Origin: Verrucomicrobiota bacterium
GTDB lineage: Bacteria; Verrucomicrobiota; Verrucomicrobiia; Chthoniobacterales; UBA10450
Assembly: GCA_003219415.1 (NCBI GenBank)
Contig: QHOS01000019.1
Span: forward strand, 1 to 64,000
DNA length: 64,000 nt
Direction of reading: 5' to 3'
The translations under genes were made by a program, and so were the position numbers. The notes below the pieces were generated by a model that worked only from the letters and a program-made list of their open reading frames with translations, had not been told where the DNA came from and did not search any database. Numbering within the stretch: the first letter of the stretch is position 1; each line of letters starts with the position of its first letter. Shown here piece by piece: positions 37,613 to 47,721 of this stretch.

Positions 37613-40600
37613 ATGACTAAAAACGTGCTAAATAAACTCGGATTCCTTGGCGCCGTCTTTGTGGCGGCCGTGGGATTTCCTCTAATTTTTGCATCAAGCG
37701 CATCGGCTCAATTGCCGGCACCGGCCGTTCCGGCTAACCCGGCGGCGCCGGCGCCTTCGGCTGAGGTCGAGCGTGTCGTGGTGACCGGTTCGAATATTCC
37801 CACGGCGGAAGAGACCGGCCCGAACCCGGTGGACACCTATCGCCCGCAAGACATCGAGAAGCTGGGTATCCGTAACGCAACCGACCTGACCACGTTTATC
37901 CCGCAAGAGGCGGGCGGCACCGTTAACCAGAACATCGCCAATGGCGGCGACGGTACCGTCCAACTGAACCTGCGCGGCATTTTGCCAAAAGAGACCCTGA
38001 TTCTGATAGACGGCAAGCGCATCGCACAGGCTGCAATATTCGGTGGCTACGACATCCAGCTGATTCCCTTCTCCATGATCGATCACATCGATATCCTGAA
38101 GGATGGCGCTTCGGCGGTGTACGGAGCAGATGCCGTCGCTGGTGTGGTCAATTTCTTCCTGATCCACAAGTTCCGTGGCTTGGAAATCGGTGGCACGTAC
38201 GGCAATACAAACCTCGGCGGTTCCAACGATATGGGTGAATGGGAAGCGTGGTTAAAAGCCGGCACAGGCGATGACAAGACCGACATCGTCGTGATCGCCG
38301 ATTTCTATCAGCGCGATGGTGGCCTGTTTAGTCGTGACCGCGACATTTCAAGCAACGGCAATTTTGTTCCATTTGGAGGATTCGACGTTCGCAGCGGGAA
38401 TTTCCCTGGCCGAGTGCACGGTGAACGTTTGATTCCCCGTCTGTTTTTCAGCGCGAACGCTCCGACACCGCATTCGGCTCCTAACGTCGCGACCTCTCCG
38501 TTTTATACTCCCCCGGGTGCGGTACCCGGCATTATAAACGGTACACCCGGGGATGGGAACTACCTGTTCTTTAACTTCGCGGCTTTCACGCCAGCGCTTC
38601 CGCCGGCGGATCGCCAGACGTTCTACGGCTCGTTCACCCGCGATCTGTGCGACAAGTACCTGACGATATTTGCCGATTTCAAAATTGCGCGATCTTTTTT
38701 CGATGCATCCCTGGCGGCTGTTCCGTTTACGCCGGACCCATTTAAGACTCCGGGAACTACCGTAGGATTTAGCCCCACCGGCATCAGCGTGCCAATCCAG
38801 AATGCGTTTAATCCGTTCACCGTAGGGGATACGACTTTGGCTATCAACGGAGTCCCAGTCCCTGTGACTACTGGCGTCCGGTTTCGTGGCATTAATGACA
38901 CCGGCCCCAGACACGAGAAGTTTACCTACTGGGATATGCTCTTCGATGTTGGACTGAAGGGTGAGATGGGCGAGTTTGGCGATTATTTCAAGACGTGGAA
39001 CTGGGAACTGGGCTTCCGCTACGCTCGCAACGAGGGAGAGGACTTGTCCATTGGTGAGGTCAGCCAGCCTGGTCTGCGAGACGCGTTGCTCGATACAAAC
39101 CCGGCCACGGCCTTTAATCCTTTCTTGGGCATCCTTGGTCGCAATACGAATGCGGCGATAGCCCGGACTTATGTCAACCTGCATAACTCGGCCACCTTTG
39201 AGCTGCCATTGGCTTACGCCACGATTAATGGCGATCTGTTTAATCTTCCTGCGGGACCAGTGTCGTTTGCGCTCGGCGGCGAGTATCATGGTGAAAGGTG
39301 GGACCGCAAGCCGGACTCACTGAACACAACGTTCTCAACAATCGGTTCAGTTGACAGCGAAGGCTCAAGGGTGAACCGCGATGTTTGGAGTATTTACGAG
39401 GAAGTGCGGGTGCCGTTCACCAGCCCCACATGGAACTTCCCCGGCTTCTACAGCTTCGAAGTTGACTTTGCCGAGCGCGAGGAATGGTACAGCCAGAATA
39501 CTTCGCCAGTACTCAGTACCAACTTCCCGGCAGCGCATTCTACGTATGACGCGCAGAAGCCAAAGGTATCGGTCCGCTGGCAGCCGATTGATCCCAAGTA
39601 TATCGGCGCGCTGACCCTGCGCGGCAGTTACACTGAAGCGTTTCACGCGCCGACGGTGCTCGAACTTTCACCCGCAGGCCAGCAGAGCTTCCCGCTGGTT
39701 GTCGATCCGTTTTCCAGTCAGACTGAGCCGCAGGTCGAGGAACGCCAAAGCGGAAACCCATTCCTGCACCCAGAAGTCGCCTACGAGTGGACTTATGGAG
39801 CGGTTTACAGCCCGAAATGGATCAAGGGACTCACAGTTAGCGCTGATTGGTGGCACATTGATATGCGCGACATCGTGGCGCTCCTCGGCGCGCAGTTCAT
39901 TCTCCAGAACAGCAATCGCGAACCTTTTGCGAGCTTGGTAACCCGTGCTCCTAGTACAATTCCGGGTGAACTCGGTCCGGCCACGCTCATAATCGATCCC
40001 CGCCAGAACCTTGCTGGGGCGATTTTCGAAGGTCTCGACTACGAAGCGATCTATATCATGGATTCAACGATCTTCGGCGGCGCAGATTGGGGTAGACTGA
40101 CCACTACAGTCAACGGCACTTGGCTGTCCCGGGCTGAGCTTCAGCCAACTCCAGGTTCCAAACGTTTCGGTATCGCTGGCGAGTTTCTGCCTACCTCGTT
40201 CACACTAACTAGTTCGTTGCCGAGGAATCGGGCCAACTTCAGTATCTTCTACGATGGCCCGGCTGACACATGGCTGGGTGGCTTGGATGTTGGAGCAGTT
40301 GTTCACTGGATCGGCCAGTATGAAGACGACAATCTCGATCTGGTCGGAACTTACGACGGCGGAACACCGAAGCCCCAAACGCCGAGAACTGACCCTACAA
40401 CCGGCTTGGACGGTTTACATGCGCGGAAAGTGGCGATGTGGACTACGTTTGATCTGATCTTAAACTATACGTTTAACTTGCCGCCGCCCGCCCCAGCCGA
40501 GGTACCTGGTTTCGCCAAGGATGGCGGCAAAAACGTTAGGATGAAGGATGGCAAGGAAAAGAATGTCATCCCAGTGTCCACGGCTGAGTACGGCTGCAGC

Positions 40601-40765
40601 AACTGGAAATGGTGGCTTAACAACACCACGGTTACGCTTGGTATGCAGAACGTAACCGACGAAGATCCGCCATTCGTGGCTGGCAACTTCGAGAACGGTT
40701 ATGATGAATCGCTAACCACGATCAAAGGCCGGTTCTGGTACGTCGGGCTGAAGAAGAGATTCTAA
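37613..40765 (+). CDS. TonB-dependent outer membrane receptor (ORF open from 37601)
   Basis: Signal peptide, plug RVVVTGSNIPTAEETGPNPVDTYRPQDIEKLGIRNATDLTTFIPQ...NLRGILPKETLILIDGKRIAQAAIFGGYDIQLIPFSMIDHIDILKDGASAVYGADAVAGVVNFFL; C-terminal Phe. Confidence 0.95.
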   Translation: MTKNVLNKLGFLGAVFVAAVGFPLIFASSASAQLPAPAVPANPAAPAPSAEVERVVVTGSNIPTAEETGPNPVDTYRPQDIEKLGIRNATDLTTFIPQEAGGTVNQNIANGGDGTVQLNLRGILPKETLILIDGKRIAQAAIFGGYDIQLIPFSMIDHIDILKDGASAVYGADAVAGVVNFFLIHKFRGLEIGGTYGNTNLGGSNDMGEWEAWLKAGTGDDKTDIVVIADFYQRDGGLFSRDRDISSNGNFVPFGGFDVRSGNFPGRVHGERLIPRLFFSANAPTPHSAPNVATSPFYTPPGAVPGIINGTPGDGNYLFFNFAAFTPALPPADRQTFYGSFTRDLCDKYLTIFADFKIARSFFDASLAAVPFTPDPFKTPGTTVGFSPTGISVPIQNAFNPFTVGDTTLAINGVPVPVTTGVRFRGINDTGPRHEKFTYWDMLFDVGLKGEMGEFGDYFKTWNWELGFRYARNEGEDLSIGEVSQPGLRDALLDTNPATAFNPFLGILGRNTNAAIARTYVNLHNSATFELPLAYATINGDLFNLPAGPVSFALGGEYHGERWDRKPDSLNTTFSTIGSVDSEGSRVNRDVWSIYEEVRVPFTSPTWNFPGFYSFEVDFAEREEWYSQNTSPVLSTNFPAAHSTYDAQKPKVSVRWQPIDPKYIGALTLRGSYTEAFHAPTVLELSPAGQQSFPLVVDPFSSQTEPQVEERQSGNPFLHPEVAYEWTYGAVYSPKWIKGLTVSADWWHIDMRDIVALLGAQFILQNSNREPFASLVTRAPSTIPGELGPATLIIDPRQNLAGAIFEGLDYEAIYIMDSTIFGGADWGRLTTTVNGTWLSRAELQPTPGSKRFGIAGEFLPTSFTLTSSLPRNRANFSIFYDGPADTWLGGLDVGAVVHWIGQYEDDNLDLVGTYDGGTPKPQTPRTDPTTGLDGLHARKVAMWTTFDLILNYTFNLPPPAPAEVPGFAKDGGKNVRMKDGKEKNVIPVSTAEYGCSNWKWWLNNTTVTLGMQNVTDEDPPFVAGNFENGYDESLTTIKGRFWYVGLKKRF

Positions 40766-40789
40766 AAATCAGCTGGTACAAATTCACAG

Positions 40790-40827
40790 CGGCCGGGCTC
40801 CTCACAGAGCCCGGCCGTTTTGCTTTT
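40790..40827 (+). terminator. Intrinsic terminator of the TonB receptor gene
   Basis: 11-bp perfect stem cggccgggctc/gagcccggccg followed by ttttgctttt. Confidence 0.9.
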
Positions 40828-40974
40828 CGAAGTGCGTGGAGGCAGTCCGCGTAGTTGTTTTCTAGCGATCGGATAGATCTTCGTGATGAATGCAATATCC
40901 CACAGACCACGGCTCGTTGGTTTTCATAGCGACGGCGGTTAAGAAATCGCCGATCGTTGACGGCTTACTTGGCT

Positions 40975-43116
40975 TTACTTGTGATATGGCAGGCCCAGGT
41001 CGTAGAGTGCAATTTCATCCTGAAGCGCGTTGGCCAAAGTGGAGTTGCTCCGCTTCTCGGCTGCTTGAAGTGCCTGCCGAGCAGTTTCTTTCGCCTCAGC
41101 GAAACGGCCGCTCTCTGCGAAAGCAGCCGCAAGGGTGCGCAGATAATTGGAATCTTTGCCGTGAGAAAGTCGCACGGCCTGTTTAGCGAGCTCTATTGCT
41201 CTATTCCCATCGCGAATCGAAGCGTCCGAGGAGGTTGCGAGGAGCCAAGCCAAATTGTTGCGAGGCACAGGGTCCTGGGTAGAGATCCGTGCTGCATGCT
41301 CGTACTCGGCGATTGCATCTTTCGGTAATTCTCCCTTTAGAAACGCGTTACCAAGAGCAGTGTGAAAGCCCGCGTCGTTCGGCTGGGTCGCAAGCGCCAT
41401 CTGCCATTGTGCAATCGCGTCGACAATCCGGCCCTGCTGAAAAAGAACGGTGCCAAGGTTCAGATAAGGATCGCCATAACCAGGTCGCAGTTTTACCGCT
41501 TTCTCATAATGGCCGACTGCTTCGCTTACCAGGCCTCGTCGGGCGAGGGCGTTGGCAAGATTATTCTCGATGAGTGCCCCGCCAAAGTTGTAATGGCCGG
41601 CAGCGTTGCGAGAGCGAATCTTCAAAGCAGTCTCGAAGTGCGAAATCGCGTTGTCCAATTCGCCGCGTTGCAGGAAAAGATAGCCGAGATTGTTATGTGC
41701 TGCATCGTTGTCAGCCGTAACAGCCAGCGCGTGGTTCCAGAGCGTCTCGCTGTTTTTCCAATACGACGTCTGCACAAACGCGCACCAGCTCAACGCGATG
41801 ATGATCACTGACGCAATGACGGCGCAGAATAGATTGTAGTCACGGCGAATCTCTGCGGAGGCGGGTGGGCCGCCTCCTCGGACTCCGCGTGATCCACGAG
41901 TCGCGGGCCGACCGCCGGTCGCGACAGATCGCGTGCCAAAGCTGCGCGTCATTATGGGCATTATCAAGTCCGTGATGCCCCAAACAATCAGCATATACAA
42001 ACCGGTCTCTGGCAGGTAAGTGTAGCGATCCGAACGGGCTTGCTCGCCGGCTTGCACCAAGCCGATCACGGGCACCAGCATTCCGACATACCAAAACCAG
42101 CCAGTGAAAATGTACGGCCGTTCCTTCCTCCAACGGATGGCCAACAGGCTGACTGCGACGAGAAATGCAATTGCCAAAAAAACCTGCCACGGGGGCAACT
42201 GATCATTGGGGTGAGGATAGAAAGCCGCCAGCCGAGCGGGCCAGAACATTTGCCAAATGTAGGCAACGTAACTGATAGCCGCATTGTTCAGTCGCCATGC
42301 AAGGGGCAACTCTTCGATCGCTCGTGCACCATAAACCTGAGCCAGCAATGTCGCCACGGACGAAAGGGCAGCCAGCGCAAACAACGGAATCTTTTCCGTT
42401 ACCAGGCGACTAACCGTTGACCACCGATCACTCGCTGCTGCTCGCCAAGCCATGGCCTGTGCCCGGGCGGGACCTCTGATTCTGCCGAGGGGCCAGTAAT
42501 CCAAAAGTAGAAGAACGAATGGAACAGTCACAAGCATTGGTTTCGACATCAGGCCGAGAGCGAACAAGAGCACGACGAGCAGGTAGGATGTGACGGAGGG
42601 CTTGCGGACATAGCGTATGTACGCGCCGAGGGTCAGAATGAAAAAGACGGCGCTCAACACGTCTTTCCGCTCGGAGATCCACGCCACCGACTCCACGTGC
42701 AACGGATGAATTGCGAACAGCGCCGCAACAAAAGCGCTTCGCCACAAAGTCCCTGTCATTTGTCGCAGCACGAGAAACAGCAGGATGACAGCGATGGTGT
42801 GCAAAAGGACGTTGGTGAAATGATGCCCGGCCGGCTTCAGTCCGTACAGCTGACAATCGAACATGTGCGAAACGGTGGTGAGCGGGTGCCAGTTACCAGC
42901 TATCGTGTGCGTAAAAGCCCAGGAGACCCCTTCCAACGATACGCCTGCGGCGACCTTTGCATTTTCATAAACGTACTGTGGGTCATCGTAGGTGACGAAT
43001 TTATGTCTCAGGGTCTGACCGAAAACCAGCCACGTGATTGCGGCGAGAACGGCACATACCCAGACAGCTACTAGGCGCTTTGAAGCCAGTGCCGGGGTGG
43101 AAACACGTTTTGCCAT
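40975..43116 (-). CDS. TMTC-like GT-C membrane protein with C-terminal TPRs (subtype A)
   Basis: FVTYDDPQYVYEN, NWHPLTTVSHMFDCQLYGLKPAGHHFTNVLLHT, IHPLHVESVAWISERKDVLSAVFF, LMSKPMLVTVPFVLLLLDYWPL; TPR tail. Confidence 0.88.
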   Translation of the reverse strand: MAKRVSTPALASKRLVAVWVCAVLAAITWLVFGQTLRHKFVTYDDPQYVYENAKVAAGVSLEGVSWAFTHTIAGNWHPLTTVSHMFDCQLYGLKPAGHHFTNVLLHTIAVILLFLVLRQMTGTLWRSAFVAALFAIHPLHVESVAWISERKDVLSAVFFILTLGAYIRYVRKPSVTSYLLVVLLFALGLMSKPMLVTVPFVLLLLDYWPLGRIRGPARAQAMAWRAAASDRWSTVSRLVTEKIPLFALAALSSVATLLAQVYGARAIEELPLAWRLNNAAISYVAYIWQMFWPARLAAFYPHPNDQLPPWQVFLAIAFLVAVSLLAIRWRKERPYIFTGWFWYVGMLVPVIGLVQAGEQARSDRYTYLPETGLYMLIVWGITDLIMPIMTRSFGTRSVATGGRPATRGSRGVRGGGPPASAEIRRDYNLFCAVIASVIIIALSWCAFVQTSYWKNSETLWNHALAVTADNDAAHNNLGYLFLQRGELDNAISHFETALKIRSRNAAGHYNFGGALIENNLANALARRGLVSEAVGHYEKAVKLRPGYGDPYLNLGTVLFQQGRIVDAIAQWQMALATQPNDAGFHTALGNAFLKGELPKDAIAEYEHAARISTQDPVPRNNLAWLLATSSDASIRDGNRAIELAKQAVRLSHGKDSNYLRTLAAAFAESGRFAEAKETARQALQAAEKRSNSTLANALQDEIALYDLGLPYHK
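41848..41935. repeat. Palindromic GC-rich insert inside the TMTC-like gene
   Basis: ggaggcgg...ccgcctcc and gtcgcg...cgcgac palindromes; encodes RSVATGGRPATRGSRGVRGGGPPASAE, absent from the two paralogs in this window. Confidence 0.75.
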
Positions 43117-43129
43117 TCCTTAAGACTGA

Positions 43130-43359
43130 AACCACGAATGGACACGAATAAACACGAATTTTTCCCAACGTAACCGCCGATTACGCCGATGGCACGGTTA
43201 AGAAGGCTCAGGCGTGGTCAACAGGGTTACTGCACTCGTCATGCTTGGGCGCCCACGAAACACGCAAATTGACGCGAATCATTCTCCAAACCTGATTCAA
43301 CCATTCAACGATTTAACTGCGGCGAAGCCATTCGTGTACATTAGTGTTCATTAGTGGTT
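43130..43359. repeat. Decamer-armed inverted-repeat element between divergent TMTC genes
   Basis: aaccacgaatggacacgaataaacacgaat (43130-43159) and attcgtgtacattagtgttcattagtggtt (43330-43359) are imperfect inverted repeats. Confidence 0.8.
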
Positions 43360-45597
43360 AGATCTTTTGCGCGGCGAGAATGGCTTTGGGCGTTCCTTTT
43401 AATCGCTCTTGTTTTTATATCCTACGCTCGCGTCTTTAATGCCGACTTCATCTGGGATGACGAATCACACCTGACTCGGAATCCCTGCATCGTTGGTCCG
43501 CTGGGATTGAAAGAGGTTTGGACCAGCACGCGGGCGGTCTATTACCCATTGGTCCTTACGACTTTTTGGGTTGTGCATAAGTTCGTCGGCCTCTCGCCCT
43601 GGCCATATCATCTTCTGAATGTGCTTTTGCACGCCGGATCAGCCGTCTTGCTCTGGCAGGTCTTGCGACAACTAAATGTTCGCGGCGCGTGGCTCGGAGC
43701 GGCGCTATGGGCTTTGCATCCGGTGATGGTTCAATCAGTCGCCTGGGTAACTGAGCTGAAAAACACGCAATCGGGATTCTTTTATCTCTTATCGATCTTC
43801 TGTTTTTTGAATTGGGAAGAGAAACTGCGGATGACGCGGATATCACGGATAAAAGGGGCAGAAGAAGTTTTAGTAAAGTATCCGCGAAATCCGCGTTATC
43901 TGTGGTTCGGTTTATCGCTGCTCTTCTTTCTCCCGGCAATCCTAAGCAAGCCTTCCGTGGTCATGTTGCCTGTGGTACTTGGCCTCTGTGTCTGGTGGCG
44001 AAAAGGGCGAGTCTACCGGCGTGATATCGCCGCGCTCGCGCCGTTCTTGTTAATATCCGCACTCGCCAGCGCGTGGACGATTTTGGAACAGAAGTTCCAC
44101 GCTGGCGCAATCGGAGCTGAGTGGGCGCAGACCTGGCCAGAGCGGCTTATCATCGCGGGGCGTGCAATCTGGTTTTACCTGGTGAAACTGGCATGGCCGT
44201 ATCCGTTGATCTTCATTTATCCGCGGTGGAAAATTAATTCTTCCCAGCTAACAGCTTATTTGCCACTCGTCGCGGCATTAGCTGGGTTGCTTGCCTTGTG
44301 GTTGATCCGCGCGAAGTGGAGCCGCGCCGTATTCTTTGCCCTGGCATACTATGTGGTTTCCCTTTTCCCTGTGCTTGGATTTTTCAGCGTCTATTTCTTT
44401 CGCTACTCGTTTGTGAGCGATCATTTTCAATATCTGGCGAGCATGGGGCCGCTGGCATTAGCTGGCGCAGGCATCGTAACGGGTTGTAATCGCCTTCCTG
44501 CACCAAGGCGCCTTTCAGCGTTGTCATCGACATCGCGGCACGGAGCCGTGGTTACTACGCCACTTGTTGGGATCTGTGGAGTTCTCCTACTGTCGCTCGT
44601 TTTTTTGACGTTGCGACAAACTGCGCTTTACCACGACCTTGTCACCCTGTACACAAGGACACTGGCAAGGAATCCCGGCTGTTGGATGGCTCATTACAAT
44701 TTGGGCATTGCTCTCAACGACCAGGGGAACCCCGATGGGGCGATTGCTCATTATCGCAAAGCTATTGATCTTCGGTCGAGTTATGCTGAGGCCCATTATA
44801 ATTTAGGCCGGCTCCTCGTACAGAAAGGCCTGCTCGACGAAGCTATTGCGCATTATGAGAAAGCACTCGAAATGAACCCTGCTGATGCAGAAGCTCACAA
44901 CAATCTTGGTGCCACACTCTTTGCAAACGGGCATGTCGATGAAGCTATTGCTCATTATCGAAAGGCGCTGGCAATCAAGCCGGATTACGCCGATGTCTCT
45001 TGCAATCTGGCGAGTGCGCTCCTTTCCAAGGGCGATTTAGATGGCGTGATCTCTTATTACTCGGCCTGCCTCGCGGTATCACCAGATCAGGCTGAGGCTC
45101 AGTACAACCTTGCCAGCGCCTTGTTTCGAACAGGCCGGATGGACGAGGCGATCGCTCATTATCAAAAAGTCCTCGAGTTGCGCCCGGAGAACGTGGACGC
45201 TCGCGCAAATCTGGGAAGCCTGTTCCTTGCAAAGGGCCGGATCCGAGATGCAATTGCGCAGTACAGACGTGCCCTTCGGATTGCGCCCGATAACGTAGCT
45301 GCCCAGAGCAATCTGGCATGGCTGCTGGCGACGGCCGCCGACCCGTCGCTCAGAAATGGATCAGAGGCCGTCTTCCTGGCCGAACGCGCAGAATCCGATA
45401 GCTCTCGCAGCCAAAATCACGCCATTATTCTACGCATTCTTGCTGCGGCATACGCTGAGACTGGCCGCTTTCCTGAGGCTAAGGGCACTGCCGAACAAGC
45501 GTTACAAGCTGCAGAGGTTCAGGGAAACTCGGCGTTGTCCAACGCTCTTCGAGACGAACTTACGCTCTACGAGCTGGGGCTGCCGTATCATAAGTAA
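43354..45597 (+). CDS. TMTC-like GT-C membrane protein with TPRs (subtype B; GTG start inside a repeat arm)
   Basis: FIWDDESHLTRNPCIVGPLGL, YYPLVLTTFWVVHKF, ALHPVMVQSVAWVTELKNTQSGFFYLLS; TPRs; ends LYELGLPYHK. Confidence 0.87.
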   Translation: MVRSFARREWLWAFLLIALVFISYARVFNADFIWDDESHLTRNPCIVGPLGLKEVWTSTRAVYYPLVLTTFWVVHKFVGLSPWPYHLLNVLLHAGSAVLLWQVLRQLNVRGAWLGAALWALHPVMVQSVAWVTELKNTQSGFFYLLSIFCFLNWEEKLRMTRISRIKGAEEVLVKYPRNPRYLWFGLSLLFFLPAILSKPSVVMLPVVLGLCVWWRKGRVYRRDIAALAPFLLISALASAWTILEQKFHAGAIGAEWAQTWPERLIIAGRAIWFYLVKLAWPYPLIFIYPRWKINSSQLTAYLPLVAALAGLLALWLIRAKWSRAVFFALAYYVVSLFPVLGFFSVYFFRYSFVSDHFQYLASMGPLALAGAGIVTGCNRLPAPRRLSALSSTSRHGAVVTTPLVGICGVLLLSLVFLTLRQTALYHDLVTLYTRTLARNPGCWMAHYNLGIALNDQGNPDGAIAHYRKAIDLRSSYAEAHYNLGRLLVQKGLLDEAIAHYEKALEMNPADAEAHNNLGATLFANGHVDEAIAHYRKALAIKPDYADVSCNLASALLSKGDLDGVISYYSACLAVSPDQAEAQYNLASALFRTGRMDEAIAHYQKVLELRPENVDARANLGSLFLAKGRIRDAIAQYRRALRIAPDNVAAQSNLAWLLATAADPSLRNGSEAVFLAERAESDSSRSQNHAIILRILAAAYAETGRFPEAKGTAEQALQAAEVQGNSALSNALRDELTLYELGLPYHK
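43826..43908. repeat. Nonamer-armed inverted repeat inserted in frame in the TMTC-like gene
   Basis: gcggatgac|gcggatatc|acggataaa ... tatccgcga|aatccgcgt|tatctgtgg; encodes LRMTRISRIKGAEEVLVKYPRNPRYLW. Confidence 0.8.
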
Positions 45598-45621
45598 GCT
45601 TTCAAGGAGCAGCGTGGCTCC

Positions 45622-47721
45622 CTAATCGCCGGCAGACGTTCGTCGAAGAGGAACATTCTCTCGGTAGAGCAAGGCGTCTTCTTCGAGAAGATTCTCTAGA
45701 CTGGTTTTCCCCTGCGTCCGGGCAATGGCTACAGCTTGTTGTGTCACCGCGATGGCGTCAGAGAAACGGCCGGTTTCTGCATAACCGGCCGCGAGCGCTC
45801 GAAGAAAGAGGGGTTCTCTCCCACCCGAGAGGGATACCGCCTGCTGCGCTAGCTCCACTGCCTTTGCGCCGTCGCGGATCGAGGCGTCACTTGACGTTCC
45901 CAGAACCCAGGCAAGGTTGCTACGAGAGTGCGGATCTTCGGGGGCCAACGCCATTGCTTTGTTGTAGTGGGCGATCGCCTCCTTCAGGGCACCCTTGCGC
46001 AGAAGGGCGTTACCAAGGCCGGTATGAGCATTCGCGTCATTGGGTTGTATTTGGAGATCCTTCTCCCAGTCAGCGATTGCTTCGTCGATCCTGCCCTTTG
46101 CATAAAGAACGTTTCCGCGGTTGAAATAGGCTTCCGCGTAATCGGGTTGCAGCGTTATCGCTTGTTCGAAGTGGGCCATCGCTTCATCGGGTTGTCCCTT
46201 TCTCGCGAGAGCGTCTCCGATATTCATTTCTACAAACGCGGTACCCAGATTATAATGAGGATGTAACTTACCAGACCTGATTTTCGACGCGGCTTCAAAA
46301 TGCGACATCGCTTCGTCCAGTTCGCCGCGGTCGACGCAGAGGTAGCCGAGGTTGTTGTGGGCAAAATCGTTGTCTGTGGTGACGGCGAGAGCATGCGCCC
46401 AAAGCGTCTCGCTGTTTCGCCAGTAGGAAGTTTGAGTGAATGCCGTGCATGCCAGCGCAGCAATGACCACTATGGTACCTGCGGTAGCTATACCACGCGA
46501 TAATCTGACGTGGCCCACTACTGCTACGTCGCCAGCAACCCAAACTGCGATCAGAAACAAACCGATGGAAGGAAGATAGGTGTAACGGTCGGCATGGCCT
46601 TGTTCACCAACCTGAACGAGGCCAATCACTGGAACCAGCATGACCAGGTACCAGAGCCAACCGGTAAACAGATAAGGTCGCTTATCTCGGAAAACGATTG
46701 CTGCACAAGTGATGACGAGGAGCAATGCAATCGCGAGAACAACCTGCCAAGTTGCCAACGTATCATTTGGATGAGGATAAAACACTGCGAGGCGTGTCGG
46801 CCATAATGTTTTCCAGGCGTAGATCACGTAACTCGTAACCGCATTCTGTGCCCGCCAGAGAAACGGCAACGCAGGAAGCGAACCAGCAGCGCGTTTTTGC
46901 AGCGCAAATGTGATAATGCCAACGCCAGCGGAAAGAATTAGCCAGGGCACCTTTTCCAGAAAAAGGCGTTGTATTATGCGCCTTCGACTGCCGGAGTGCA
47001 TGATTTTCGACTTCCCTTTTGTGGAGACCATTTGATCAAACCGGCGCAGCGGCCAGTAATCCAGAGCGAGAAGGACAATGGGGGCAGTTACCAGCATTGG
47101 CTTGGACATCAACCCTGCCACGAACAGGGCGGTCACCACAACATAGCGCCTTATCGACGCTGTCCGTGCGTAACGAGCGTATGCGTCCAGCATAAGGAAA
47201 AAGAAAACTGCGCTTAGAACGTCTTTTCGCTCGCTCACCCAAGCTACCGACTCGACGTGCAGCGGGTGAACGGCAAATAATGCAGCGACAATGGCACTCT
47301 TCCATAACGCGCCGGTCATCTGCCGCAGTACACGAAACAGCAGGAGCGCTGCGATCGTATGCAACACGAGGTTCGTGGCATGATGGCCTCCAGCGTTCAA
47401 GCCGTACAACCGACAGTCCAACATATGTGACAAGGTCGTTAACGGATGCCAGTTCCGTGCGTGCGGGCTCGTAAAGGCGGCCACTATCCCTTGCAGCGTC
47501 AGCCCGGCCCGGATGGTCGGCGCGTTGTAGACGTACATATCGTCATCGAAATTGACGAAGTCATAACGGATTGTCTGACTGAACACGGCCAGACTAAGCC
47601 CGGTAAGAAGCAAGTATATACCGACGGTTATACTGCGGTTCCGAGCGGCGCGTGGTAATTCACGCGGTCGACGGTCCGGTTGGCGCTTCCTGCTATCCGC
47701 TTTACGGTGACGCACTGCCAT
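45622..47721 (-). CDS. TMTC-like GT-C membrane protein with TPRs (subtype A)
   Basis: FVNFDDDMYVYN, NWHPLTTLSHMLDCRLYGLNAGGHHATNLVLHT, VHPLHVESVAWVSERKDVLSAVFFFLML. Confidence 0.88.
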   Translation of the reverse strand: MAVRHRKADSRKRQPDRRPRELPRAARNRSITVGIYLLLTGLSLAVFSQTIRYDFVNFDDDMYVYNAPTIRAGLTLQGIVAAFTSPHARNWHPLTTLSHMLDCRLYGLNAGGHHATNLVLHTIAALLLFRVLRQMTGALWKSAIVAALFAVHPLHVESVAWVSERKDVLSAVFFFLMLDAYARYARTASIRRYVVVTALFVAGLMSKPMLVTAPIVLLALDYWPLRRFDQMVSTKGKSKIMHSGSRRRIIQRLFLEKVPWLILSAGVGIITFALQKRAAGSLPALPFLWRAQNAVTSYVIYAWKTLWPTRLAVFYPHPNDTLATWQVVLAIALLLVITCAAIVFRDKRPYLFTGWLWYLVMLVPVIGLVQVGEQGHADRYTYLPSIGLFLIAVWVAGDVAVVGHVRLSRGIATAGTIVVIAALACTAFTQTSYWRNSETLWAHALAVTTDNDFAHNNLGYLCVDRGELDEAMSHFEAASKIRSGKLHPHYNLGTAFVEMNIGDALARKGQPDEAMAHFEQAITLQPDYAEAYFNRGNVLYAKGRIDEAIADWEKDLQIQPNDANAHTGLGNALLRKGALKEAIAHYNKAMALAPEDPHSRSNLAWVLGTSSDASIRDGAKAVELAQQAVSLSGGREPLFLRALAAGYAETGRFSDAIAVTQQAVAIARTQGKTSLENLLEEDALLYRENVPLRRTSAGD

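Noticed and set aside
38348-39289. 313-aa minus-strand ORF
   Set aside because: Entirely antisense to the clearly supported TonB receptor; composition is typical of a shadow ORF in GC-rich DNA.
43130-43359. Insertion sequence
   Set aside because: Inverted arms exist but there is no transposase ORF between them (about 170 bp of non-coding sequence).
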